Source: Onchidella celtica
Taxonomy: Eukaryota > Mollusca > Gastropoda > Systellommatophora > Onchidiidae
Direction of reading: 5' to 3'
NCBI GenBank assembly: GCA_963931925.1
Contig: OZ007581.1
Location: forward strand, 21,419,447-21,483,446
Length of the DNA: 64,000 bases
Below the pieces are notes generated by a model that saw only the letters and a program-made list of their open reading frames with translations, was not told the DNA's origin and did no database searches. Of this stretch, positions 1 to 10,806 are shown piece by piece. Positions within the stretch are counted from its first letter, which is position 1. Each line of letters opens with the position of its first letter. The translations under genes and the position numbers were made by a program.

Positions 1-921
1 TTAACCTTTATGCGATTCAAATATAAAGATGAGAATAATAATTAAAAAAAGAAACAAAGAAAAAGATGATTTTAAATGACACGTTCGGTAATTTAAATAT
101 AGTAAAAATATCAACCTTGAGTAAAGTTGGTAAGATATGAAATTACTTTCATTCATGCACCTTAGCATACCAATTTTTCGCATCCGATTTTTCGTCTTTC
201 GTCATTGCCCTTTTTTTTTTATGCTACTTTTTTTTTTTTAATTTTTCTTTCACTCACATTGTTCTAATTTCATTCACTCTCTCTTACTCACGCCTTAAAA
301 TGCACCATTGTTTTGTTGTTTATTTTATCGTCTCTTTATGCTTTGTTGAGCATCTGCTGTCGTTTTAAATGCGTGCACGATATGCTTTCATGTCCTTTCA
401 AATAATTTTTCTCAAATGACAGCTATAAGATTATGGCTTTTTCCGTATTTAAATTTGCTTATACACATTTTTGAAATTAAAATAAGATGATTCAGCTTGT
501 CTAGCATTGTTTGTTCTATGTCTTGCTCCTTCTTTATTATGCCTAGCAAAATGTCTGTTATGTTCAGTTCTATCTTTCTTCCTATCCATGCATTAATTAT
601 ACATACAACTTCATTCCAGACGGGTTTGACCGCGTGGCAGGCCACAAAAAAGTGTTCAATATAATCCTTCTCCCTACAGTTGCAGTGTGAGTACAGCTCA
701 CTGTCTCTAATATTCATTTTATGGAGGAGTATGGACGTTGGATAAATATTATGTAATATTTTCCATTGCAGAACTTTTAATCGGCTTTCTGAGCATATAT
801 TTTTCGCCATTGTCCAGTACTGTTCGTCGATTTCTATTTTGAGTTTCTTTTTCCAAAATGCCAGAATATGTGGTGGAGTGTAGTCTTCTTCTACAATAAG
901 TTTTCGTATGTGCTGTGATCT
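1..921 (-). mobile_element. L1/Tx1-like LINE, 3' part (forward half of a 5'-inverted insertion), copy A
   Basis: Minus-strand coding sequence from about 921 down to 412 encodes the C-terminal end of a LINE ORF2. Motifs seen: TPPHILAFWKKKLKIEI, then a CCHC-type zinc-finger-like stretch around HCNCREKDYIEHFF, as in the region after reverse transcriptase in L1/Tx1-type elements. Bases 1-411 are its 3' UTR; the 3' end lies outside the window and is seen in copy B near 19291. The upstream part of the same LINE lies in inverted orientation at 922-1521. The same 3' end recurs at 16071-18375, 19291-20658 and 36534-41780. Clade is by motif style; that it is a LINE is firm. Confidence 0.8.
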
Positions 922-1521
922 CGAAAAGATAAAACGAAACACAATGTGCACATCCGGAAGACAAAGGAGGTTTAAAAATGATAAACTTGAAAAACCTGCA
1001 AGACAGTTTCTATATTGAATGGGCAATACGGCTGGGCCAAGACGGAGGTGCAGCCTGGAAAGATCTTCGAACCCTTTTTTCTGAAAAAGCTCGATGGTAT
1101 TAATATTTTTAAGGCAAATGTTAAATCCGAGAAGGACGTGGCAACACAGGACAACATACCATCTAATTTTTGGAAAAAAGTAATTACAACATAAGAATAC
1201 TAAAAATGTAGTCCGAGAGCAAGTAAGTACATATTTATGGCCTAACCGAGACTTGATGTACAAATTTAAAGTTTTGTTTTTCATTAGCTGGGCATCAGCA
1301 GGTATCAGTCATGTAGATGTCCTGCTGGTCAATGGACAATGGAACTTTCCCCACATGGGAACAAATACAAGAAAAACTTGGGAAGAGCGCGTCATTAATT
1401 TTTGAATACAATATAAAGCAGGCATTTCCGCAATTTGCAGATAAATTACTGGAAAAAACACTCTCACATAATACTATCGTCTTTAAAAATTTGGATATAA
1501 ATAACACAAAAATAAGATCAC
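922..1521 (+). mobile_element. Inverted 5' portion of the same L1/Tx1-like LINE (twin-priming type), copy A
   Basis: On the plus strand this reads the LINE segment that should lie directly upstream of the minus-strand part: KIKRNTMCTSG, then MINLKNLQDSFYIEWA, then FPTWEQIQEKLGKSASLIFE, then NTKIRS. The minus-strand part resumes at RSQHIRKL. The word AGATCAC is present at both junctions (915-921 on minus, 1515-1521 on plus). The uninverted order is visible in the minus-strand LINE near 38500-39240. An inverted 5' segment followed by a forward 3' segment with a few bases of overlap is the known product of twin priming. The reading frame is disrupted in places. Confidence 0.78.
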
Positions 1522-1543
1522 TAGATCTAGATTCTAGTTCGTG

Positions 1544-1586
1544 AGGTTTTGCGGAGTTTCGTGGGGTTTCGTGGGGTTTCGCGGTA
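1544..1586. repeat. Short GTTTCGTGGG-type minisatellite
   Basis: Four imperfect ~10 bp units of the type GTTTCGTGGG directly follow the inverted LINE end. The same array is in copy B at 21270-21312. Confidence 0.7.
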
Positions 1587-1829
1587 AATAGGTACCGACG
1601 ATTGATCGTGGCTCTCTATATGTGCGGTTAAATTTATTTTGTCTGAGAAGCCAAATAAAAAATCTGGCACATCCGCTTGGTTTCCAGGAAGTACAGCCGA
1701 CAATGAAAGTAGTTGTTGTTTGGTTACGTTTTGTGGCGATTTTTACTGATTTTGCTGACCAAAATTAGTGACCAGAATGAGTCAGAAATTTTTCAATTTT
1801 TTAGTGAGCACTAAGAGGGTTGGACATGG

Positions 1830-2035
1830 TGAGACAGCTCATCACAGCTCTAGAAGACTTATGCCAAGTGAAGTTTTATTTTGATGGTATTAGTGTCATT
1901 TGAATGTACTATCCTACCTGTAGGATTTGTCGTTAACAGTGTGAATGCGACAGTGATGTAAAAGTCATTAATCTTATGCCTACGTCTCCGTAGAGAGCTG
2001 GGCAAGCTTGTAGATTATTAGGTCTTCAAGTATTG
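1830..2035. repeat. Left part of dispersed repeat X, split by a LINE and a Helitron
   Basis: About 200 bp from TGGTGAGAC to the run CTTCAAGTATTGT aligns with 8788-8988 (about 85% by eye). At 8788-9400 the sequence continues without the CR1-like LINE found here at 2036. The matching right part survives only in copy B from 24510 on. No coding potential recognised. Confidence 0.6.
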
Positions 2036-2759
2036 TCTGAACTGTATTCCAACAACTGATTTAGCAAGCTTCTACAACAACCAGCTCACCACTGAGAAGT
2101 CGGACTATTAGTCAAAGAACATCTGCTCCATGGTACACACTCGAAATAAAGGAAGCCAAAAAACAGCGTCGGGCAGCAGAGAGAAAATGGAGAAAAACCA
2201 AATTGACTGTACACAAAGAAATCTAACAATGTAAAAGAACTTATCTCAAAAGAGAGAAAAAATTATTTTAATGCCAAAATTTTAAAATGTACAAGTTCAA
2301 AAGCACTTTTTAGTGTCACTAATGACATGAAAGGAAAATCTTCTACCATCTTTGCCCTATACAATAGCAACAGCAAGCCTCCCTGACACATTTGGGCAGT
2401 ATTTTATTAACAAAATTTCTAGGATCAGGAGTGGTCTAGACGATGACTCATGTACATCTGAGTCCAGTAATGACTATTTTAACTGTTTTGATGAGTTTAA
2501 GCTTGTAAAGGCGACAGGTCATTTAGTAAAATTGGACCTGCATTACGGAACTCACTACCAAATTCCCTGAGATCAGCATGCAGTTTAGAGAGTTTTAAAA
2601 AACAACTAAAACCTCACCTGTTTAAAAAATATTTAGATAAATGATTTGTGTGAGTGTGACCGTTCTTTAGTATGTGTGTGTGCGCGTATGGTGGACAATG
2701 TTAAGCGCCTTGAGGCCTCGGCGAAAGGCGCTATATAAATGCTCTTATTATTATTATTA
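2036..2759 (+). mobile_element. CR1/L2-like LINE fragment, internally deleted, with (TTA)n tail, copy A
   Basis: The left part encodes the linker between endonuclease and reverse transcriptase (APWYTLEIKEAKKQRR, AERKWRKTKLTVHKEI, SSKALFSVTNDMKGKSS, LPDTFGQYFINKISRIRSG). It then jumps directly to the ORF2 C-terminus (SLESFKKQLKPHLFKKYLDK and stop near 2643), so the whole RT domain is missing. The 3' UTR has the typical GCGCCTTGAGG...GGCGCTATATAAAT end and a TTA-repeat tail up to 2759. The Helitron at 2760 sits in that tail. Frames are disrupted by small indels. Confidence 0.8.
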
Positions 2760-3159
2760 CTAGCAAGTATACCCGTTCTACGAACGGACACGGTGACAAA
2801 AACTTGTTAGTTGAGTACCTAAAAAGCTATAACGAAATACCACATATAATGAAAAAAAAAAAAAAAAAGACGCAAATATATGAACTGAAAAAAAAAATGT
2901 TAGTGTATAATAAGCCGCACAAATATCTCCTGGAAAAGAGTGAGTTAAGTACAAAATGTAGTGGGGTTTTTTGGTTGTTGTTTTTTTGTTTTTGAGAAGA
3001 TGAAAAAAAAGGTATAGTGGAGTGAAGAAATGATCTGATGTAAATAGCCATGTTGGAATCATATTAGGCCTATAAAGGAGCTAGCGTCATATAATAAAAG
3101 GTACAAACATCACTTACCACATCAGTTGCGGAGAATCTCACTGTAAACAATGTTGTCTG

Positions 3160-3691
3160 TATATACTCCGGGATGGTCAGGAAATTGTTGTGCATGCACT
3201 CTCAGATTGTTCCAACTCTACTCAGAGCGACGTATAACTGCCCATGGCTAAAAAAGAGTGTGTTCAAAGAGTTGGCTCTTTGTAATGTTTGCCATGGCTA
3301 GCGCATTGTTATAAGCTCTTATATTTTGATAAACATGTGAGTTGACATTATGATACGTCATCAAAACTGGTGGTGGTGGTGGAGGAAATTCAATCACAAC
3401 TTTTCCATTTCCGCAGCAAAAAGAAGAGCGCTCTGACGACCATCGTAACGCACGACAATGTTCACAGATGACAGCCATTTGCCCACCGTTGTGTTGTTCT
3501 ATTACACGATGAATGTTCTCATCAAAATTTTCACTGTCTACTTGTCGTCCACACCCAACATAACCTTTTTTTCTTCGTCGTGCTCTAGCAGGTTCTCTTT
3601 GAATTTGATTTGTATCATCATCGTCTCCATGCAGAATGGCTTGATTAATGATAGGTTGTAACGGTGTTTCATCATGAGCTTGAGTTGCCAC
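3160..3691 (-). pseudogene. Helitron protein remnant: N-terminal zinc-binding region fused to helicase C-terminal motif
   Basis: The minus-strand ORF starting at 3691 has an acidic/basic N-terminus and a cysteine-rich motif (CEHCRALRWSSE, FCCGNGKVVI, then PPPPPPVL) that is characteristic of the start of Helitron Rep-helicase proteins. After about 147 residues the ORF stops near 3248; just beyond, the same strand encodes GQLYVALSRVGTI, the conserved motif VI of the Pif1-like Helitron helicase. Rep, HUH nuclease and most of the helicase are missing, so it cannot be an autonomous source. The copy B equivalent is 22965-23408. Confidence 0.75.
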
Positions 3692-3948
3692 TCCTATTCT
3701 ATCCGCATCTTCTAGATCTACTTCTACAGTTGTTTCATTCTCAATGTCATTATTTCCTACATCTCTGACAATTCTAGTTTGCTCTCTCTTTCGTAACTGT
3801 CAAGTAGTTCTGCTAGTTAACGATGAACGTTTTTTTGAGCAGGGCATGATGAGGCAAATTTTATTTCAGGACATTCCAAGACGATTAATTTTCACAATGT
3901 CAATGTACTTTATTTGCTAGATCTAAGCCAATAAAAAGAAAGGTAAAC

Positions 3949-4104
3949 TCGTGGAAGAAAGTTTGCAGAGCTTTAAATCTACTCTCTACTCTAGATCTGA
4001 GCTTCTTGCTGAGGTTAAACTACACACACGTGGAAGAAAATTTGCAGAGCTTTAAATCTACTCTCTAGATCTGAGCTTCTTACTGAGGTTAAACTACACA
4101 CACG
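3949..4104. repeat. Tandem repeat, two ~75-83 bp units
   Basis: Two head-to-tail units begin CGTGGAAGAAA and end with ACTACACACACG. In copy B the homologous array (about 23656-23860) has a GATCTA microsatellite between the units. Confidence 0.7.
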
Positions 4105-4162
4105 AAACTATCTAGATCTAGATAATTTTGGTGAATTTCATTTGATTTCATCTTATTTCACA

Positions 4163-4351
4163 GAAAAAAACACTTGGCAGCCATCATTTGCTAGTCTTGA
4201 AATGTCACTTGTACTAATGCAACACTATTCACAGTTTGCCGAGAATGCTGTCAAGACACATAAAGACGTACTGTACAGGAATCAAATTATTGACATTGAA
4301 GCACACTTCGTTCCTTACAAAGAGAATGTTTTTTCAGAAACTATATTCTGA
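4163..4351 (+). CDS. Exon-like open frame, function not recognised
   Basis: A good 3' splice-site-like tract (TTTCATCTTATTTCACAG) ends just before 4163 and is followed by about 62 open codons to a TGA (4349-4351). The translation contains ENAVKTHKDVLYRNQIID and IEAHFVPYKENVFSE. I do not recognise the protein. In copy B (26543-26730) the same stretch has a one-base deletion, so at most one copy could be functional. It could be a terminal exon or chance; neighbouring exons were not found. Confidence 0.25.
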   Translation, partial: EKNTWQPSFASLEMSLVLMQHYSQFAENAVKTHKDVLYRNQIIDIEAHFVPYKENVFSETIF

Positions 4352-5768
4352 GCATAAAGAAATAAGTTGTAATCAAAAGCTGCCAGCATTCCTATGGTTA
4401 CAGAATTGAATGCTGACCATAAACTATGATTTTCAGACACATTTATTATGCAACATTAAAAAATCAGTTGTAATATCCACTGACAGAGTCATTTTACTCG
4501 CGGAGAACCTGGTTTCTTCTGCAGGCTCAAGATATATATTACATAACCAATAACCAATGTACATTAATTACAGCTTTTGTCTTAATCAAATGAAAATTTA
4601 CATGCTATAAAATATGCCCTACACATATTCATCTTTGCAGTGGGAAAAGGAAATCTTCAGAGAGATGATAAAACAGGAAATATGAATATTTAGCAAAAGT
4701 TTAAGACCACACTTAATGAAAAATTCACCGCTGAAAATTATGAAATCAACGAAACATTTAATACTAGTTTCTTTACGCATAATGGAAATAGCTGCAAGGG
4801 AACCATTAATTGCAACACTGGATGCACAAATGCAATCACGAAGGTAAATTCTTTATATTTTCTGAAACAAGAATAAAAGCAAAACTAACTAGACTTCTAA
4901 CACTGACAACTGGGATCTTCATGTGATATGACTAACAGCAAAGCCTAAAAAAACTAAAGCCACACTCCCCTGGTCAAGTTCATAGCACACAAACGAAAAA
5001 ATTATAAAATTTTATATTGCAGCAGGTGTGGAGCCTAGATTTGGTAGGCCTTGTGTTCATCAGTTCGGTGCTGTTGTTATTGCCTCTGTTTCATAGCATC
5101 TTGAAGTTTGTTGTGGGAACCAAAACTTTTAGAAATTTAAAGAATCAACAATGAATTTATAATTTCAGTGTTTACCCTTTATTGTGAAGACGAATTGTGG
5201 TGCGAACTGTTGACGACGACGATATGCGAGCAAGTCGATGGACTAAATATATGACAAACTGATGCGTCTCAGGGTTCGATGTCTCGGAGTCGGATGCTAC
5301 ATTTTTTATGTCATCAGAAAGTCCAATTTTTCTACACATTAGATTTAGCTACAATATCATAAAAATTCAATGAAATCCATGTTGCAACTCTACGTGATCA
5401 GATCCAAACCAGACTACGGTTGTATCGTCTGTGGATCAGCTGAACCATCATGCCTTGAAATGCTAGACCCTGTGCACTAGCCACCACAAAGGGATGAATC
5501 ATTTCCACACCTTTCTGTATGTGGAGCCAAATGAAGCGTCCATATATCTGACAGAAACTCTCTCTTCAGTAGGGATTAAAAATGATGATATCCGTTTACA
5601 ATTTAGTTTTCAACCAGACATGCAATACATTCAGTATCTTTAAGGTGTTACCCTTGCTTTTTTTGCTTCGCATTCAGTCTTTGCTGGCGAATCCCGAAAT
5701 CCAACCATATGAGGTGAGAAATGACCCATTTCCTGCCATCCCACCAAGCCTAAGACAGGTGGCGAAAT

Positions 5769-5870
5769 ATCATAAAAACCACAGAAAAACTTCTATGATT
5801 ATTGTTGGGGTTTTATTTCTCACGCGGGGCTTTGCAACATACAACCTTTTCTTTTTGCCCATTTTTGACA
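5769..5870. repeat. Dispersed repeat also found near 41747-41860
   Basis: The 5769-5793 part (ATCATAAAAACCACAGAAAA) recurs in the same orientation at 41749-41773. The following GTTTTATTTCTCACGCGG...CCTTTTCTTTTTG part recurs in opposite orientation at about 41785-41855. Class unknown. Confidence 0.55.
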
Positions 5871-6234
5871 TATGTGGCGGTGTCACGAGCTGGAATTCCC
5901 GAACACAATTAGTTGGGTGCCTCATAAAATGCGTGTTTCCGTTTAGTCAACGGTCACAGCGTCATCACTCATAGGCTGTTCACTCAAATTTGAGAGGTGT
6001 CTGGAGAATCTTGTCTGGAACAAGAAGAAGCTTTAAACATGCAGTTCTGACTGTCTAGGAACTGGTGAAATCAATGTTCGGTTATGTCTTATTTTGTGCT
6101 CTTCGGTATTTAGATCTACTGCTTCTCGTTTCTAGACTGAGTGTGCTCAGACACGTATTATAAGAGCGATAGTTGTTTTGTGCGTAATGATGAATGTGGG
6201 TAGCACGTGTGAATGAGATTGCGATATGGTAAAT

Positions 6235-6327
6235 TGCCCATGGCTAAAAAAGGGTGTGTTCAAAGAGTTGGCTCTTTGTAATGTTTGCCATGGCTAGCGC
6301 ATTGTTATAAGCTCTTATATTTTGATA
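6235..6327. repeat. 93 bp templated insertion copied from 3239-3331
   Basis: The segment from TGCCCATGGCT to TATTTTGATA is identical but for one base to 3239-3331, part of the Helitron remnant. In copy B (28649-28670) the site instead holds about 17 unrelated bases. No Helitron ends or target duplication flank it, so it looks like a copied patch and not a transposition. Confidence 0.75.
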
Positions 6328-8240
6328 GTGTGATTATAATTCTGTTTCCAGGTGTGGGTAGCTTGATTTCATCTTTAGTTCTACAGTAAGTTATTATAAG
6401 TAAAATTGTTTACGTAACATAACATTGTTAGAAGCTACCTAGTAGGGTGACGTGTCGGTGCCTGCGTGAGCGGTATGCTGGTGATTATGTGTGCATACGT
6501 ACTACTATAATGTGTTTCCATACCCAATCATTGCTGGGCTACATAATTTTTCTTGTTTTTTTTTATTGTAATAAAATGTGGTCCCTGTCACCCTGCTTTG
6601 TAAGATCGTGAGCAACCACCACGGTGATGAGAGTTGGTTAAATCCCATCCCATTACACATAAACCAAATTTCGCATGTCCGAAGAACAACACCGTCCCAG
6701 AAACTTACAAACAAGTGTTTAGAGAGGTAATCAGTATTTATTACCCTGACTCCAAGCCTTTTTTACAGGGCTCCTAAGACAATGATTAGGTAGGAGTAAC
6801 CTCATTCTTTAGTGCAGACACTCAGTCTCTATACCACGGAAATTAATGCAGTCCAGTTCGTGCTTCTTTTCGCTGTCCTGTCTACAGGCCTTGAAACCGT
6901 TTTCCAATATGAACTTCATACAAAATAATCTCTGTTGGATCTCTGGCCAAACTGGCATCAAATGAAATGAAGGAGCACACTGATAGGCTGTCCGTCGAGT
7001 TTCCTAATCTGTCTCAGACGCGTGAGTCCACGTGGGTGCGTAAGACAGTACTTTTCAACAATAAAAATGAGCTTCCCATTCATATAAATCATATTTAGTA
7101 AATCAAACCTAGGACAAAGTGGATTTCATTAGGCAAGAAAAAAAATAATCAGTTCAATCATTGAAAATTTTCATGCTCCTGTGGCAAAACAAAAAAACAT
7201 GATATTTTAAACATGATTTTCAACAATGTGCAATGTCAACAAGTAATGATTCAGTAGCCATAGGATTCCCCCAGAAATTGGACAAATTGAGTAAAAAAAA
7301 TGATCTGGCCCAATGTGTCCTGTTTTGTCTTGTTTTTTTTTTAAAGCAGTTCATGTTATAGGTTTTGCTTCAGAAGGGTCTGTCAAGAATGATGTCTATG
7401 AAGCCCACAAAGCTCCACTGGGCTGTATATGAAAGATTACTAATTATTGCAAAATGGTTTAACATTTCACGTCACTATTTGCATTATTTGTCATGTTCAT
7501 AGATAAAATTATGAAAATTCCTTCTGCAATGAACTTGAGTTGGGCATGTTGCAACTCTTCTTTGTGGAATCGGTGTGGTTACAATCACATTAAGATAAAC
7601 GAGTTCTTCAATTTAAGCGTTGCAAAACTTGTGTTGACACTTAACGGATGAGTTGATCTCGATTGTGCGTTCAAAGCCACTGGCCATAGCGTTTCCTAGC
7701 TTTATTTTCACTCCCAGTCGCGCAGTGGCACAAGATGTCATGGATTATGCTCCTGAAGCGTAAATACCAACAACAAACATGGGAATGCCGATGGGCCAGT
7801 TCAGAGCAATCCTAACAAAACTGGGAGACGCGGATACATACCCTCCCACCCCATTCTCCCAACGCCTAAATATCTCCTCTCCATCAAACTCAAACCCTCC
7901 CACCTACCCCTCCAAAAAAACCTAGTCGCCCACAAAGTTCCTCCCAAAAAATAAAATTGTAGGCTTCAAGGTAAGACACTTAATTACCTCATGACCCATT
8001 TTTTTATTTATGCAGAATATGGCATGCACGAGAGAAAATAAGCCCACCGAGTGCCAGCACAATGGAGGCCTGTGTGTTTGTAAATTAATTACAAAAAAAG
8101 TTTTTAAACCAAAGTGTATTAACTCCCTTACTGAGATGGCACGCGCCAACTACTAGGTTCTATTGTTTACACTAGAGTTATGGAATCAAAAACATGTGCC
8201 ACTTAAGCCATGGCCAAGCCATTAAGGTCAAGGAAGGGGG

Positions 8241-8270
8241 CTTTTGTGACGTCAGGTTAACCAATGGGTG
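8241..8270 (+). promoter_or_regulatory. CRE plus CCAAT promoter-like cluster, copy A
   Basis: A perfect CRE palindrome TGACGTCA (8247-8254) is followed 6 bases later by CCAAT (8261-8265), in a locally less AT-rich stretch. The pair is unchanged in copy B (30561-30579). Such pairs are common in proximal promoters. No first exon could be assigned downstream, so function is only suggested. Confidence 0.3.
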
Positions 8271-8437
8271 ACATTAGCAGACCGTTGACTAGCAGGACAG
8301 CGGAAGCAGACGCAACAGTAAACAAAACATCGTGGACCATTAAGAATATAGGAGAATCTAAATAAACTTAAAGAATTGGAGGGATTCCATCTTTAAATAT
8401 CAGGCATTGATGAAAAGGGACATGTAAGTTTTGATTT

Positions 8438-8460
8438 AAGGGGGGGGGGGAGAGGGGGGT
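8438..8460. repeat. Poly-G tract
   Basis: GGGGGGGGGG-AGA-GGGGGG run; slightly different length in copy B near 30754-30776. Homopolymer length is prone to sequencing error. Confidence 0.8.
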
Positions 8461-8787
8461 TGGGAATTATATTTTGATCTATGTCACACCTAAGACAGTT
8501 AAATTGAAAACCAATGATAAAGCAGGCATGCCGATCTTGCTGCAGGGGTCTAAGCCAGCGGCGGGGACCTTACTTTGTTAATGCTAGACAGACAGTGACA
8601 GGGTTCAGTGTTTTCAACTAGATAGAAATCAATATGGAATTATGACTGGTCTTGTTGATTGGAAGCCATGCTACTATAATTGATATTCAAAGCTCTTGGT
8701 TTCCCTGGCTTAATACAAGCCATCAATCTAGGTCAATCTAGAGAGGATGATTTTACCAGGAATGAAATTTTGTTAACTGTCTTTACT

Positions 8788-9400
8788 TGGTGAGACTGGG
8801 AATCACAGCTCTAGAAAACCTATGCCATGTGGTTTTATTTTGATGGTATGAGTGTCATTTGAATTTAGGATTCGTCGTTAAAAGTATGAGTGCGACAGTG
8901 ATGTAAATGTCATTAATCCTATGCCTACGTCTCCGTAGTGAGCTAGGCAAGTTGGTAAATTGTAAGGTCTTCAAGTATTGTTTGATGTCTACAGCTTCTA
9001 TATGATCTGTAGAATTACTGAAGTGCCTTTGGTATAATGATAGATAATGTCCTGAGGACATTTTAACGTAGTTGATACAGCTAGATCTAGAATAATTAAA
9101 GGCTTAATATTTCAGTGGGGGATTTATAAGGATGAAAGGAATTGATTTAGATTTGGTTTAGATCATCTAATTAGACTCAATTAGATTTGCATTAGATCTA
9201 GAATACTTCCAGACTTAATATGAATTTCTATGGACATTGTTTTTCGATTGTTTCACAGTCACATATATATTTTTAACATATCGTAAATACATCCGTGCTT
9301 GTGGCCTTGCAGGCATGACAAAAAAGTTACCATTTCGTTATTTAGTAACTAGTACAAAAATGAATTCGAAAACACAACCTAGTAGCTAAATCCCACTTCA
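8788..9400. repeat. Dispersed repeat X, uninterrupted copy (A)
   Basis: The sequence from TTGGTGAGAC to about TTCATGACAGC has diverged paralogues at 1830-2035 (left part) and 24510-24890 (right part), and a near-identical partner at 31088-31735 in copy B. It contains TCTAGATCT words. No coding region or element ends recognised. Confidence 0.6.
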
Positions 9401-9812
9401 TGACAGCTCTGCCCGGGAGAACTATCTTTACTACTTATAATGATCTAGATCTAGGACACTAAGTCAAGTTCCTTCCATAGACAAACAAATATAATGACAG
9501 AATCAGTATCAACTCTGGTTTGTTTACCCTTTTTTGGCTAAAGTTTACAGGCAATCCATGTTTTCGTTGATCCACAAATTGCTGCCTTCGGCGATAGTAC
9601 TTAAAATAGATTAAATAAGACGTCCCTGTTCTAAAAGCATGTGTTTGTGTGTGTAATATTATGATTCAGACTCTTTTATGGTGTTAAACTTTCTTTTGGT
9701 GCGATTACATTTTTTACATTTTCGTGATTCAATGAATCCATAAATTAAGTCTGCTATTGTAATCCCCGTTCAAAGAATCTGAAAGACAGGTATCATTTTA
9801 GGCTTGGATTTG

Positions 9813-9911
9813 TTTACTTTAGCCGTACTGTCTAGGTCGAAGCACACTTGCCGTAAGTTGGCTTTACTTTAGCCGCACTGTCTTGGTCGAGGCAGGCTTA
9901 GCGTAAGTTGG
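9813..9911. repeat. Two ~49 bp tandem units
   Basis: Units share TTTACTTTAGCCG, ACTGTCT.GGTCGA and CGTAAGTTGG and differ at several bases. The same pair is in copy B at about 32128-32226. Confidence 0.75.
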
Positions 9912-10806
9912 TCGCCATCTTTACTTCAGCTGCCAACGACGCCACGCGGAGACTTGCGTAGCGCTAGTGTCACCTCTAGCTATATTATATTTTTAGTGTA
10001 TACATGTGTAATATTATGAGATTTGGAGAATGGTTCCGTACTTTGGTGGATGATCTTACAAAGCAATATAGAATATATGGTAATATAGTCTTTGCGCTGA
10101 ATTGAAACCATGGCGTAAGCTTTTAAATGAATAACATCACCATTCATAGGCTTGAAATGCTATTTGCAAACGATATTTAAGTATGGGTTATAACTATATT
10201 TAAATGAAATATATCGGTAAAAATATTTGACGTATATCGGGGCGGTGTTCACATAGATTGTGTTCCTTTATCGTGGATGCTTTGACTCGCCCTTAGATAC
10301 AGGGATTTTTTTATTTTTATAGACATGAAATCTTCAATCTTAAAAATTATTAGCTGGTATTTAAAAGAATGAATAATAAATTTGGAATCTGCATTAGTTG
10401 ATTATAAAACAAAGCAAAAATGCATGCCTTTGTATATTATTTATGTAGCCTGCAAATTTAAAAGAAAATCTAGTTCTAAGAGGTTGAATTGATCAAACTT
10501 ACAAAAAACTAGGTGAGTTCGAACATGTGTCCACTCTTGCAGACATCGGAAGACAGCAGACTACGCCCTACGCAGTTGGCTCTTTTGCAAATGATTTGTT
10601 GTTTTGTTTTTTGTTTTTTTTATAATCTTCGTGTAAACAATAATGATTAGATCCGATTGATTAGATTAGGATTAGTGGGCATTTTACGAGTTAGCCTAGC
10701 GAAGTAAAATGCGAGATTAGATCTATCTAGATTTAGGCCTATCGAAATCTGGATTCAGATGGTGATTCCACATTGTAAGTAGCAGTACAAATATTGATTG
10801 AGTAAT
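9912..10806. other. Anonymous AT-rich sequence
   Basis: No open frame, RNA gene or element boundary that I can support; matched in copy B by about 32227-33121. Confidence 0.5.

Larger units (their letters stand above)
2760..4137 (-). mobile_element. Helitron, 3' end intact, 5' end lost by deletion (copy A)
   Basis: On the minus strand the element ends with a perfect 6 bp stem hairpin (CCGTTC/GAACGG, loop of 3, bases 2773-2787), ten bases later CTAG (2760-2763), then host T, which is the Helitron 3' signature. It carries a minus-strand N-terminal Helitron ORF (3248-3691) joined to helicase motif VI, so it is internally deleted. An ~80 bp tandem repeat lies at 3949-4104. In copy B the same element continues to a 5' TC end at 24503; in copy A everything past about 4137 is deleted. 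Confidence 0.75.
4352..8240. other. Anonymous sequence, no gene recognised
   Basis: Apart from the entries at 5769-5870 and 6235-6327 I see no convincing coding region, RNA gene or element end. The longest open frame (5582-5974, plus) covers repeated, AT-rich DNA and is truncated in copy B (28031-28216), which argues against it being a gene. Matched by 26731-30553 in copy B. Confidence 0.5.

Noticed and set aside
2778-3062. Phenylalanine-rich minus-strand open frames (also 22496-22779)
   Set aside because: Produced by poly-A and poly-T tracts inside the Helitron; no domain.
5582-5974. 130-codon plus-strand open frame
   Set aside because: Overlaps a dispersed repeat, is broken in copy B and shows no domain; composition fits chance.
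6505-6714. 69-codon minus-strand frame identical in both copies (28845-29054)
   Set aside because: Identity only reflects the recent duplication; low-complexity T-tract, no motif, no splice context.
7725-7790. Possible tRNA-like or SINE head near GTCGCGCAGTGGCAC
   Set aside because: No B box at the right spacing and no cloverleaf that I could draw.
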